In this document: positions 1-7,897 of the stretch, one piece after another
Position numbering within the stretch: the first letter of the stretch is position 1
Layout of the letters: each line of letters begins with the position of its first letter
Origin: JAPLKX01 sp035530195
GTDB taxonomy: Bacteria; Hydrogenedentota; Hydrogenedentia; Hydrogenedentales; SLHB01
Length of the DNA stretch: 18,909 bases
NCBI GenBank assembly: GCA_035530195.1
Contig: DATKVG010000133.1
Coordinates: 1 to 18,909 of the forward strand
Direction: 5' to 3'
The notes under the pieces: model-generated
What the model saw: only the letters and a program-made list of their open reading frames with translations
What the model was told of the DNA's origin: nothing
The model's database searches: none
Translations under genes and position numbers: made by a program

Positions 1-573
1 CCTACGCGGATACTACTCGATAGCAACTCGTACTTCCGTCTGGCGCAGAGTATCCGGCCGCTCCTCGGCGTCGAGTTTGGCAACAAGCGCTACTGCCTCT
101 ATATCACGCGCGATTTGGACAAAGAATTCGAAAGAAACCCCGCACTGCAGACGAAGTTTCACTGGGTTCGTGAGGCGGAATACAAAGCCAATCGCCAAAA
201 TACCTTAAACTTGCCCCAAAACCGCCAAGCCGAAGCCAGGCACCTGTTTGACTTCCTCACCAACCACGCCCGCACCGAAAACCTCAGCGTCTCGCCGGTC
301 GACGTACGAACCTTGTGCTTGGGCTACATGCTTGGGATTCCCGTAATCACGGACGATCTGGACATGCTGGCCCTGGCGAATGCGTTCCAGATAGCCACGA
401 TGACGACCCTTGATCTCGTGAAGCTTATGCTGGATGAGAACCACATTGACATGAAGAAGGTCCGCCAGATCTGCGCCTACTGGCAGTATGAGCGAGACCT
501 CCCCAGCCCGTTCAGCCTGTTTCGCAAGCAATACAAAAACTTGTTTAATGAGGAGCCGCCTCCGCCTGTTTGA
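1..573 (+). CDS. PIN-domain protein, 5'-truncated by window edge
   Basis: The reading frame is open from base 1 to the TGA at 571-573, giving 190 codons. It begins PTRILLDSN, so the true start is probably only one or a few codons outside the window. The pattern of acidic residues fits a PIN-like nuclease fold. There is an early Asp after a hydrophobic strand (LLDSN, codon 7), a Glu-rich segment DKEFERNP near codon 40, and SPVDVRTLCLGYMLGIPVITDD, where the last Asp pair (nt 352-357) follows the strand PVIT. PIN proteins are metal-dependent ribonucleases, often the toxin of VapBC pairs. The C-terminal extension of about 60 residues is longer than in a minimal VapC, so a non-toxin PIN protein is also possible. 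No antitoxin gene is visible downstream; upstream is not in view. The TTG at 115 can be read as a start, but it would remove the first catalytic Asp, so I reject it. Confidence 0.7.
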   Translation, partial: PTRILLDSNSYFRLAQSIRPLLGVEFGNKRYCLYITRDLDKEFERNPALQTKFHWVREAEYKANRQNTLNLPQNRQAEARHLFDFLTNHARTENLSVSPVDVRTLCLGYMLGIPVITDDLDMLALANAFQIATMTTLDLVKLMLDENHIDMKKVRQICAYWQYERDLPSPFSLFRKQYKNLFNEEPPPPV

Positions 574-597
574 TTGGTCAGCGCCCGCTGCTGCTTT

Positions 598-709
598 CTC
601 TGCGGCCTTTGCGCCTCTGCGTTTGTTTATGCTTTCAACCCTGGAAGAACTAACCAACGCAGAGGCGCAGAGACCTCCCCAAGGGGGAGCACGCAGAGGG
701 CAAAGGATC
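598..709. repeat. Octamer tandem tract and its inverted copy
   Basis: Three imperfect 8-mers, CTCTGCGG, CCTTTGCG and CCTCTGCG, run head to tail at 598-621. The opposite orientation appears at 657-673 (ACGCAGAGGCGCAGAG) and again at 692-705 (CGCAGAGGGCAAAG). Between these is a small hairpin, CTCCCC/GGGGAG, at 675-689. In RNA the two halves would pair through GCCTCTGCGTT and AACGCAGAGGC. Degenerate repeats of this type occur between genes in several environmental phyla, and short open frames across them are artefacts. Confidence 0.6.
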
Positions 710-725
710 GGAAAATAGATCTTTC

Positions 726-761
726 TTGTGTCCCTTATGCCCCTTGTGTCGCTTTGTGCGC
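726..761. repeat. Four-copy 9-bp tandem repeat
   Basis: Four consecutive 9-mers are seen: TTGTGTCCC, TTATGCCCC, TTGTGTCGC and TTTGTGCGC. The minus-strand reading gives a His-Lys-Gly-His-Lys-Gly run, a common sign of low-complexity intergenic DNA mistaken for coding. The rest of 574-1047, apart from the tracts listed here, shows no gene I can support. Open frames exist on both strands, but none has a ribosome binding site or a recognisable protein. Confidence 0.6.
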
Positions 762-1016
762 ATTTTTCCCGTTCTACGCACCCGTTTTGTCAACCAAATC
801 CCCCTTGTCTCGCAAAACGTCGCTTCTCTTTCCGCCTTCACCGGATCCAAAAACGGCACCCACTTGCCTATGACCTGTCTTCCGAACAAGTTTTTGGTGA
901 CGAAGTGCAGCCTGTGGATGTTGTCGTGACCGATCGGGAAAGGTTTGAAAAACCCCGCAATACGCCTAACACGCTGGCCTTCGAAGCCGCCACAACAGGA
1001 CGCATGTATGGCGATA

Positions 1017-1043
1017 CATCCTGTCAATCCTGTTATCCTGTCT
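1017..1043. repeat. ATCCTGT tandem tract after gene end
   Basis: Three near-identical units, CATCCTGTC, AATCCTGTT and ATCCTGTCT, lie 4 bp beyond the stop codon of the minus-strand gene that ends at 1048. The same unit reappears in the same orientation at the other end of that gene (2290-2306). Confidence 0.65.
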
Positions 1044-1047
1044 AAGA

Positions 1048-2292
1048 TTAATCCCCAAACGCCCGTCCGTTCCGCCGCGCCTCATACGCTTTGCTGGTGC
1101 ATAAAACCTGCACCGTCCTCGGCATCATCCGCGTCACAACTTCCCCGTTTGAAACCGTGACCGCCGTCTCGCCGTACAGTTCATGAAGCGTCCGGCCCTC
1201 GAGTTGCCCCAGCCCCGCAACCACCACCCCCATGTGCGCCTCATCGTCTTCATTTACCAAAACAATCAGCCAATCCTCGTCGCTGTTCCGCACCGTGCAC
1301 GCCACGCGTTTCCCGCCGCCGTCCTCCGGCATTTCAACCAGTCGCACGCCGACGCCCGGCACGTCCGCCGCCGTCAAAAACGGCTGAAGCGCCGCCAGCT
1401 CTGCCGTCAGCGCGTAGAGGCTCTGGCGGAACTCGCCCGATTTCGCGAACCGCCCGCCCCAATACAAAATGCCCCGCGCGCCGTGCGCGATCGCGTCGTA
1501 GGCCATCAGGCGCGACTCGGCAAACGTCGGATAGGCGGTTTCTTTGGCGCCGTAATACTCGCCGAGTTCGTTCCATGAAAATGCCTGCAGCACCATCCAC
1601 ACCGGTTTCCCGTTCCCGGCCTCGATCCACCGCTCGACGCTCGAGCCGACCCGCGCGGGGTTCCGTTTCTCCGCCTTGATCGGATAGATGTCGCACCCCG
1701 TGACATCCACAAACTCGAGGTACTGCCGTACGTACCCCACGTCGCTTTTCTCGGCCTCGTTGATCCACACCGGATGCGCCCCGCCGTCCATCTCGCGGAT
1801 CATCGCGACCGCCGCACGCATGTTCGGCATAATCTCGGCGGCCCGCTGTTCCGCGTACGCGACGGCCTCGGGGGTTTGTTTCCACCACGCGCCCGACTCT
1901 TTATGAATCCCGAGGGTCCGGTACAACCCGCTGAACGCGGTAAAATTCCACACCACCTCGTCCGGACCTTCCCACACGGCCAGCGCCGGATGCCCCGCCA
2001 GTTTTCCCACCTGCTCGCGCAACGCCGCCGTCGCCCCCTTGTCCAGCGGCAGCGGCACCACCCCCTGCATGCCTGCCGCCTGCGCCCGATCAAGCTCCTC
2101 GACGCGGCGGCAATGCACCAGGTTCACGCCCGCCCCCGCTATCTCGCGCAACCCCGCTTCGTCCTCCGGCATGTCGTAAAAACCTATCGGAAACAGCCGC
2201 TCCTCCCCACGCCGAAGAAACCCATCAAATCCCTCCCCCGCCGCTAACCCGCCCATCTGCAACAGAACCACCACACATAACAAGCGCCCCAT
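1048..2292 (-). CDS. Secreted glycoside-hydrolase-like TIM-barrel protein
   Basis: The product is 414 residues with an N-terminal signal peptide (MGRLLCVVVLL, cleavage probably after GLAA near residue 18). The body reads like a clan-A glycosidase barrel: strand FPIGFYDMP (34-42), HPALAVWEGPDEVVW (101-115) with acidic residues in the GPDE turn after a core strand, then INEAEK, VTGCDIYPIK, WMVLQAFSWNELGEYYG, and a late strand ARGILYWGG. The substrate and exact family are not recognised. I chose the ATG at 2292 because GGAGG (minus strand, 2306-2302) sits 9 nt upstream. The ATG at 2301 abuts that site, and longer extensions read through repeats (RSDGSD). It diverges from the alpha-galactosidase at 2480. 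The hydrolase-like call rests on strand patterns and could be wrong in detail. Confidence 0.65.
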   Translation of the reverse strand: MGRLLCVVVLLQMGGLAAGEGFDGFLRRGEERLFPIGFYDMPEDEAGLREIAGAGVNLVHCRRVEELDRAQAAGMQGVVPLPLDKGATAALREQVGKLAGHPALAVWEGPDEVVWNFTAFSGLYRTLGIHKESGAWWKQTPEAVAYAEQRAAEIMPNMRAAVAMIREMDGGAHPVWINEAEKSDVGYVRQYLEFVDVTGCDIYPIKAEKRNPARVGSSVERWIEAGNGKPVWMVLQAFSWNELGEYYGAKETAYPTFAESRLMAYDAIAHGARGILYWGGRFAKSGEFRQSLYALTAELAALQPFLTAADVPGVGVRLVEMPEDGGGKRVACTVRNSDEDWLIVLVNEDDEAHMGVVVAGLGQLEGRTLHELYGETAVTVSNGEVVTRMMPRTVQVLCTSKAYEARRNGRAFGD

Positions 2293-2337
2293 CCTGTTCA
2301 TCCTCCATCCGTCCGATCCGTCTGATCGGTCCGATCC
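2290..2337. repeat. 9-bp repeat tract spanning the start of the GH-like gene
   Basis: CATCCTGTT and CATCCTCC (2290-2306) are followed by GTCCGATCC, GTCTGATCG and GTCCGATCC (2311-2337), so the last three are exact 9-bp steps. Read on the minus strand, the tract supplies the GGAGG site and the start codons of the gene ending at 1048. Confidence 0.6.
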
Positions 2338-2414
2338 CATCCGCGCCAATCTAGTGCCCGATCGACTCCGCCAGTATAGGTTTTGCGGCAAACCGGCACA
2401 ACCGCGACCAACCA

Positions 2415-2443
2415 TTGATCGAAAACCCGCCGCACGATATCCT
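2415..2443 (+). promoter_or_regulatory. Candidate sigma-70 promoter for alpha-galactosidase
   Basis: TTGATC (2415-2420) and TATCCT (2438-2443) are separated by 17 bp, each matching four of six consensus bases. Transcription would begin near 2450, leaving a leader of about 30 nt before the ATG at 2480. The assignment is by motif only. Confidence 0.35.
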
Positions 2444-2479
2444 GTCCCCGTCATTCGGCATCAAGAGAGAGGATCTGTC

Positions 2480-4453
2480 ATGAAAACCTTGCAGGCGTGC
2501 GTGGCCGGTTTTGTTTTCTTTTTTGCGCTTAACGTCATGGCGGAGTCGCGCACCGTCTGGCTGGACCAACTCGACCTCGGCCAGATGCGCCAGGGATGGG
2601 GGAAACCCGTGGCCAACCGCTCCGTCGTGAGTATGCCGCTGCGCCTCAACGGCGCCACCTACGACCGCGGCGTAGGCTCGCACGCGCCCGGCGGATTCCA
2701 CGTCATGCTCGATGGCAACGGCGAAAGATTCGAGGCGGTCGTTGGGATTGACGATGAAACCATCGGCAGGGGAAGCGCCACCGTCAAAATCTACACCGAC
2801 AAAGGCGGGCTTGTGTTTGACAGCGGCGTCCTGAAACCCAATCAGGCTCCGCAACAAATTGATGTCGACATCCGGGGCGTCAACCGGCTCGTCGTTATCG
2901 TCGGTTCCGCGGACAACGCGAATGCCTACGACCACCTCGATTGGGCCGATGCCCGTTTCATCGTCGCGGGGGCCGACCCGCAACTCGTCTCCGCCCCGCC
3001 CGAAGAGAAGGTGATCCTTACGCCCAAGCCGGCCAAGACGCCCCGTATCAACGGGCCCCGCGTATACGGCGTCCGCCCGGGCTCGCCGTTTCTCTACCGC
3101 ATCCCGGCCACCGGCGAGCGGCCCATCCAATTCACCGTCGACGGCCTGCCGGAAGGCCTGAAACTGGATTCAAACACCGGCATCATCTCCGGCACGATCA
3201 GTGACCTCACCCCCAAAACCTACGAAACCACCCTGATTACGCAAAACGCCCTCGGTAAGGCCGAGCGCCCGTTGCGGATCGTCGTCGGCGACACATTGGC
3301 ACTGACGCCGCCCATGGGCTGGAACCATTGGTACGCCCATTACAATAATGTCACCGATAAAATGATGCGCCAAAGCGCCGATATCATGGTATCGAGCGGG
3401 ATGGCCGACGTCGGCTACGCTTATGTCAACATCGACGACTGCTGGATGAACAGGCCTACACACGCCGACCCGCTCCGCGTCGGGCCGTTCCGCGACGAAA
3501 ACGGCGAGATCCTCCCCAACAAGCATTTCCCCGATATGAAAGCACTCACCGATTACATCCACGCGAAAGGCCTCAAAGCCGGCCTGTACACCTCACCCGG
3601 CCCAACCACCTGCGCGGGGTTCGCCGGCTCCTACCAGCACGAGGAACAGGACGCAAAAACCTTCGCCCGCTGGGGCTTCGATTTCCTGAAGTACGACTGG
3701 TGCTCGTACGGCCAGATAGCCAAAGACGACAGCCTCGAAGAGTTCAAGAAACCCTACATCCTGATGGGCGGCATCCTCGAGCGGCTCGACCGCGACATCG
3801 TGCTCAACCTTTGCCAGTACGGCATGGGCGACGTCTGGAAGTGGGGGAGCGAAGTCGGCGGCCACTGCTGGCGAACCGCCGGCGACCTCGGGTTCGAGTT
3901 GACGCAGTACCACGACGTCGCAGCCCGGAACGCCGAACACTGGCCCTACGCCCACCCCGGCGCGTGGAACGATCCCGACTACCTCCTCATCGGCGCCGTC
4001 GGCGACGCCGCAACCCTCTCGAAACCGATCCCGTGCCCGCTCACACCCAACGAGCAGTACTCGTACATGTCGCTGTGGTGCCTCATGGCCTCGCCGCTGT
4101 TCTACAGCGGCGACATGCCCAGCCTGGATGAGTTCACGCTGAACGTCCTTTGCAACCCCGAAGTCATCGACATCAACCAGGACCCGCTCGGCAAACAGGG
4201 CTACTGTGCCGCCAAAAACGGCGACGCCGAGATCTGGCGCAAAGAACTCGAAGGTGGGGCCGTCGCCGTGGGCATGTTCAACCGTGGCGAGTTTGAGCAG
4301 CCCGTCACACTCGATTGGAAAGATGCCGGCCTGAGCGGGAAACATCAATTGCGCGACCTCTGGCGCCAATCCGACCTTGGCATATTCGAAGGCGAATTCA
4401 CCGCGCGCATCCCGCGCCACGGCGTAATGCTTCTGCGTGTAACGGCCGAGTAG
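2480..4453 (+). CDS. Secreted GH27 alpha-galactosidase with NPCBM module
   Basis: This 657-residue protein should remove terminal alpha-linked galactose from oligo- or polysaccharides outside the cytoplasm. A signal peptide (MKTLQACVAGFVFFFALNVMA) is followed by an NPCBM carbohydrate-binding module at about 23-160 (ATYDRGVGSHAP, AVVGIDDE, ending near LDWADARF). Next is a putative-Ig (He_PIG-like) linker domain at about 190-272 (LPEGLKLDSNTGIISGT). The catalytic barrel begins at TPPMGWNHW (M279). The nucleophile is D406 in LKYDWC. The acid/base is D469 in CWRTAGD, matching the R-x3-D arrangement of human alpha-galactosidase. WNDPDYLLIG and INQDPLGKQG are further family signatures. A beta-sandwich C-terminus follows. 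The ATG at 2480 has AGAGAGAGGA upstream. The frame is open back to 2354, but that extension lacks a signal peptide. Alternative activities in GH27 include alpha-N-acetylgalactosaminidase and beta-L-arabinopyranosidase. Confidence 0.92.
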   Translation: MKTLQACVAGFVFFFALNVMAESRTVWLDQLDLGQMRQGWGKPVANRSVVSMPLRLNGATYDRGVGSHAPGGFHVMLDGNGERFEAVVGIDDETIGRGSATVKIYTDKGGLVFDSGVLKPNQAPQQIDVDIRGVNRLVVIVGSADNANAYDHLDWADARFIVAGADPQLVSAPPEEKVILTPKPAKTPRINGPRVYGVRPGSPFLYRIPATGERPIQFTVDGLPEGLKLDSNTGIISGTISDLTPKTYETTLITQNALGKAERPLRIVVGDTLALTPPMGWNHWYAHYNNVTDKMMRQSADIMVSSGMADVGYAYVNIDDCWMNRPTHADPLRVGPFRDENGEILPNKHFPDMKALTDYIHAKGLKAGLYTSPGPTTCAGFAGSYQHEEQDAKTFARWGFDFLKYDWCSYGQIAKDDSLEEFKKPYILMGGILERLDRDIVLNLCQYGMGDVWKWGSEVGGHCWRTAGDLGFELTQYHDVAARNAEHWPYAHPGAWNDPDYLLIGAVGDAATLSKPIPCPLTPNEQYSYMSLWCLMASPLFYSGDMPSLDEFTLNVLCNPEVIDINQDPLGKQGYCAAKNGDAEIWRKELEGGAVAVGMFNRGEFEQPVTLDWKDAGLSGKHQLRDLWRQSDLGIFEGEFTARIPRHGVMLLRVTAE

Positions 4454-4474
4454 GCGCGGGTTGGAAAACCGTGC

Positions 4475-4648
4475 CTACTTCCCCAACGGCTTCCACCGCA
4501 ACCGCGCCATTCGGATGCCGTCGACCGTGGCGTTAAGCGCGGCGATGTAATAGTTGTCGCGGTCCTTGACGATTTCGGGCGCGGCCACCGGCAAACCCCC
4601 GATCAGCCCTGCGTCATTCTGCACAACCTCATTGTTCAGAACCTCCGG
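4475..4648 (-). pseudogene. Orphan C-terminal gene fragment
   Basis: A 57-codon stretch on the minus strand runs from an in-frame TAG (4649-4651) to a TAG at 4475-4477. The translation looks like real protein: NNEVVQNDAGLIGG, then PEIVKDRDNYYIAALNATVD, then GIRMARLRWKPLGK at the end. The hydrophobic/acidic alternation and the IVKDRDNYYIAA motif resemble the closing blade of a GH43-like or other beta-propeller enzyme, though I cannot name the family. There is no start codon or ribosome site. Just beyond the upstream TAG the frame continues as LHNAVEWRGR, suggesting that a decayed larger gene was deleted here. It occupies most of the 323-bp gap between the alpha-galactosidase and tpx. Confidence 0.45.
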
Positions 4649-4776
4649 CTAACGCCCGCGCCACTCGACCGCATTATGTAAGATCCGGGAACATGAAGGT
4701 TATCACCCGTGTTAACTGGAAAACAGCCCGCATGAATGCTTAGAGTAATGCAAGGCCAAGCAAAGGAGAAAGACCC

Positions 4777-5292
4777 ATGGAAAGACCCGGCGATGCCACA
4801 TTTCAAGGTCAGCCCCTGACTGTGATCGGTCCGCGCCTTAAGTCGGGCGATGCGGCGCCCGAATTTGAACTGCTCGCGAACGACTTGACGCCTGTCCGGC
4901 TATCCCAGTCGACCGGCAAAGTCCGTCTCATCGCGGCCGTACCCTCGCTCGACACGCCCGTCTGCGACCTTGAAGTCAGGACGTTCAACAAACAGCTCGA
5001 GGCCTACCTCGGCCGCGTACAGGCCTATACCGTCAGCGCCGACCTCCCGTTTGCCCAGGCCAGATGGTGCGGCGCCGCCGGCGTTCAAAATATCCAGAGC
5101 CTCTCCGACCACCGCGACATGTCGTTCGGCGATTCGTACGGCACCCACATCAAAGAGCTCCGCCTCGAATCACGCGCCGTATTCGTCGTCGATGCCGAGG
5201 GCGTCATTCATTACGTCGAATACGTCAAGGAAATCACCAACTCCCCCGATTACGACGCCGCGCTCAACGCCGTCAAGTCGCTCCTGGCATAA
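4777..5292 (+). CDS. tpx: Thiol peroxidase (Tpx-type 2-Cys peroxiredoxin)
   Basis: The 171-residue product reduces hydrogen peroxide and alkyl hydroperoxides using thioredoxin. The N-terminus carries the Tpx-typical FQGQPLTVIGP and GDAAPEFEL. The peroxidatic cysteine is C63 in SLDTPVCDLEVRTFN and the resolving cysteine is C98 in QARWCGAAG, equivalent to C61 and C95 of the E. coli enzyme. Length matches the family (about 165-175). No signal peptide is present, so it is cytoplasmic here. The ATG at 4777 has AAGGAG at 4763-4768, 8 nt upstream. The gene stands alone: its stop lies 7 bp from the stop of the convergent sulfatase, leaving no room for a separate terminator between them. No OxyR-like site was evident by eye. 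Confidence 0.95.
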   Translation: MERPGDATFQGQPLTVIGPRLKSGDAAPEFELLANDLTPVRLSQSTGKVRLIAAVPSLDTPVCDLEVRTFNKQLEAYLGRVQAYTVSADLPFAQARWCGAAGVQNIQSLSDHRDMSFGDSYGTHIKELRLESRAVFVVDAEGVIHYVEYVKEITNSPDYDAALNAVKSLLA

Positions 5293-5299
5293 CGCCCCA

Positions 5300-6667
5300 T
5301 CATTCGGCATTCAGCATTGCCGTATCGCCGTACAGCCTCTGCTGCTCCTTCATCGCCGCCAACAACTCCTTCACCCGTTGCGCCTGCTGCCCATCCGCCG
5401 CGAGATCATTCATCTCATACGGGTCGTTATGTAAATTGAACAACTGCGTTTTATCGACCTTCGGGTATCGGATCAATTTCCAATCCCCCTTCCGGACCGC
5501 CCGCTGTACGTCCCGGTAAGCGAGGAAGATCGTGTTGCGCACGCCATCCTGCTTGCCCCGGATCACCGGCGCGAGGCTCTTTCCCTCGATTCCGGCGGGC
5601 GCCGGCGCGCCTACCAACTCGCACAACGTCGGGAAAACATCAAACAGGTACGCAAATGCATCCACCCGTTTCCCGCGCGGGATCCCAGGACCCGCAAAAA
5701 TCAGTGGCACCCCCATGGAATGCTCATATAGATTCTGCTTCCCCATCAGACCGTGGCTCCCGATCGCGATCCCCTGGTCCGACGAAAACACGATGATCGT
5801 GTTCTCATACTCGCCGGAGTCTTTGAGCGCCTGGAAGATGCGCCCAAACTGCACGTCCATGTACGTGATGACGGCGTAGTAGTCGCGCAAATGCTCGCGG
5901 ATCTCGCGCTCCGTTCTCGGCCAACCCGCCAACTGTTCATCCCGGATCGCCAACTCCCCGTTATCGAACGGGTGGCGCGGTAAAAAATTCGGCGGCAACG
6001 GAATTTTATCCACGTCGTACAGATCGAGGTACTCCGTCGGCGCAACACGCGGGTCGTGCGGTTCCGGGCCCGCCAAATACATGAAAAACGGCCGCGACTT
6101 GTCCCGCCTGCCCAGAAAATCGATCGCGGAGTCCGTCACATGCTCCCCCGGCAACCCTTCCCGCCTCACCAACTCATCGCAATTCTTCGGCAACGGACCC
6201 GTTGACCGTTTTGGCTTCACATAAAGGCTCTCCTCGAACAGCGCCTGCACCTCGACGTCCGTGTTGCCCATTTTGCCCACGTGGAACGTCTGGTATCCGG
6301 CCGCACCCATGCTCGACGGCAGGTTCGCAAACCCCGCCGGCAGGTCGCGCACCGAAAACCACGATCGGCCGCGTAGCACCATCATCCGGCTCGGCAAACA
6401 CACCGCACCGCTGAATCCCCCCATGCAATAGGCGTTCGTAAACACCACCCCGCCCCGCGCCAACTCATCCAGATGCGGCGTGTGGATGTGCGCATTCCTC
6501 AGCGCACCCACCGTATCTTCCCGCTGGTCATCCGTCAAAATAAACAGCACATTCGGCCGCGTCTTGCCCGACACACCGCCCGCAGTCCTGCACCCACCCG
6601 TGGCCAACGCCGCCGCGCCCGCAGCCATGTTTTGCAGGAAAAACCGCCGGCTGCTCTTTGATTTCAT
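5300..6667 (-). CDS. Secreted formylglycine-dependent sulfatase (arylsulfatase family)
   Basis: The 455-residue protein belongs to the type I sulfatases, which hydrolyse sulfate esters on glycans after a cysteine is converted to formylglycine. The active-site motif C-x-P-S-R is CLPSR at residues 90-94, so this is the Cys-type enzyme needing a maturase supplied elsewhere. Metal ligands include the Asp pair in LFILTDDQRE (D46, D47) and the late FSSDQG motif. The N-terminus combines a twin-arginine sequence (SRRFFLQ) with a lipobox-like ATGGC ending at C26, so Tat export, possibly with lipid attachment, is likely. The start at 6667 has AGGGAG 6 nt upstream. The frame extends 10 codons further, but those codons only bury the export signal. 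It lies 55 bp downstream of the PIG-L gene on the same strand, so they are probably co-transcribed. Substrate specificity cannot be read from sequence. Confidence 0.93.
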   Translation of the reverse strand: MKSKSSRRFFLQNMAAGAAALATGGCRTAGGVSGKTRPNVLFILTDDQREDTVGALRNAHIHTPHLDELARGGVVFTNAYCMGGFSGAVCLPSRMMVLRGRSWFSVRDLPAGFANLPSSMGAAGYQTFHVGKMGNTDVEVQALFEESLYVKPKRSTGPLPKNCDELVRREGLPGEHVTDSAIDFLGRRDKSRPFFMYLAGPEPHDPRVAPTEYLDLYDVDKIPLPPNFLPRHPFDNGELAIRDEQLAGWPRTEREIREHLRDYYAVITYMDVQFGRIFQALKDSGEYENTIIVFSSDQGIAIGSHGLMGKQNLYEHSMGVPLIFAGPGIPRGKRVDAFAYLFDVFPTLCELVGAPAPAGIEGKSLAPVIRGKQDGVRNTIFLAYRDVQRAVRKGDWKLIRYPKVDKTQLFNLHNDPYEMNDLAADGQQAQRVKELLAAMKEQQRLYGDTAMLNAE

Positions 6668-6722
6668 AACGCGCTCCCTGGAAGTTCTACCCACCACCTC
6701 TGCGTTTGCTGTTTTTCATCCT

Positions 6723-7634
6723 TCATCCTTCCGGAAAAAACGGAAACAGCCTCCTGATCTCCTCCTCGCTCGGCTGCTTTCCGTACTCGCAGATCTCGAA
6801 CGACTCGACGTACTCGATCTTGGCCGCCCTGTCCTGACCATACCGCTTCACCAGCCCCGCGATGTCCGTGTCCGCAGGGCGCTTCATGCGCAGCTTGAAC
6901 ATTTCGATCATGAACTGCTTCGCTTTTTCCGGTTCTTTAGGCACCATCTCCCGCATCTTAGCCATCCACGGCAGCCACTCGAGAAACTGCGACGTTATCT
7001 TGCTCAGCGCCTCAAACTTCTTGTCCGCGGCATCCCCAACGTCCACCATAATGTCCGCCTCGAACGCATACGGTTTCTGGAACCGATCTTCCATGTATAG
7101 GTAAACGGGGTTTTTGTCGAGCGGCGGCGTGTCCGGGCAGATGTACGGCACCGCCACCATGTAGGCGCCGTCCTGAACCAGAACGCTCGTGTAGCGGTGG
7201 TCCGGATGGTAGTCGTTCGGCCGCGGCGCAATCACTACGTCGGCCTTCCATTCGCGTACCAGCCGGATCAGTTCCTTCCGGATTTCGAGCGTCGGCTCCA
7301 GCTCGCCATCGTGGTGGTCGAGCACCTGCGTTGTTATGCCCAACACCTTCGCCGCTTCCTGCACCTCCGCCGTCCTACGCTGCGCCAACGGACCCCCGGC
7401 CATCTCGTAATGGCCGATGTCGCCGTTCGTCACCGACACAAACTTCACCGCGTGGCCCAGCGCCGACCATTTCGCCGCCACACCGCCCACCTTGAGTTCG
7501 CAATCGTCCGGGTGCGCACCAAACGCAATGATGCGCAGCGGCGGCGGGGCCGGGTTGTTCGCTTGGGCGTAAGCCCCCGCTATGCCGGCCAGCAATACTA
7601 ACAACGTAATCATAATACGGGGCATTGCGATCAT
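6723..7634 (-). CDS. Secreted PIG-L/LmbE-family deacetylase
   Basis: PIG-L proteins are zinc enzymes that remove acetyl or other acyl groups from amino sugars such as N-acetylglucosamine. This 303-residue member has the first zinc motif AHPDD at residues 40-44 (IIAFGAHPDDCELKVGG) and the distal HPDHR at 143-147. A hydrophobic signal peptide (ITLLVLLAGIAGAYA, cleavage near residue 23) places it outside the cytoplasm, unlike classical cytoplasmic GlcNAc-deacetylases. The ATG at 7634 has GAGGAGG (minus strand, 7647-7641) 6 nt upstream; the open frame reaches 7730, but without a better site. The sulfatase follows after 55 bp, which suggests that both act on the same sulfated, acylated glycan. Many environmental PIG-L enzymes have unknown substrates. 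Confidence 0.88.
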   Translation of the reverse strand: MIAMPRIMITLLVLLAGIAGAYAQANNPAPPPLRIIAFGAHPDDCELKVGGVAAKWSALGHAVKFVSVTNGDIGHYEMAGGPLAQRRTAEVQEAAKVLGITTQVLDHHDGELEPTLEIRKELIRLVREWKADVVIAPRPNDYHPDHRYTSVLVQDGAYMVAVPYICPDTPPLDKNPVYLYMEDRFQKPYAFEADIMVDVGDAADKKFEALSKITSQFLEWLPWMAKMREMVPKEPEKAKQFMIEMFKLRMKRPADTDIAGLVKRYGQDRAAKIEYVESFEICEYGKQPSEEEIRRLFPFFPEG

Positions 7635-7698
7635 TGTGAACCTCCTCACTCGTGTCGACGGGTTGAGCCAGACTTCCCTTGGTCTATCTTCTATTTTT

Positions 7699-7727
7699 AG
7701 CATAGAGTTGAAGTGTGCGGAATGCAA
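7699..7727 (-). promoter_or_regulatory. Candidate promoter for PIG-L/sulfatase pair
   Basis: On the minus strand, TTGCAT (7727-7722) and TATGCT (7704-7699) are spaced by 17 bp, upstream of the ATG at 7634. Three and four of six consensus bases match, so support is weak. Confidence 0.25.
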
Positions 7728-7897
7728 CACACAAGGCCCGCACGCACGGATGTCCCTGAATTTGCCGTATTCCCAACATCAATTTTCGAACGCCCCATAT
7801 TTGACCGAAATTCGCTAAGTTGTTACACCCCAGTGGGTTGCGGCGGTTCAGCGCGTTGCTCCGGGCCCCGTGACATTGCCGCTGGAGCTTTTTTCCC

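Noticed and set aside
650..1027. A 125-codon minus-strand frame in the repeat-rich gap
   Set aside because: Its C-terminal third is translated tandem repeat (HKGHKGHKK), and there is no ribosome binding site or protein family resemblance.
2354..2479. Extended N-terminus of the alpha-galactosidase
   Set aside because: The extra 42 codons are Arg/Pro rich and would bury a clear signal peptide; a purine-rich site precedes the ATG at 2480.
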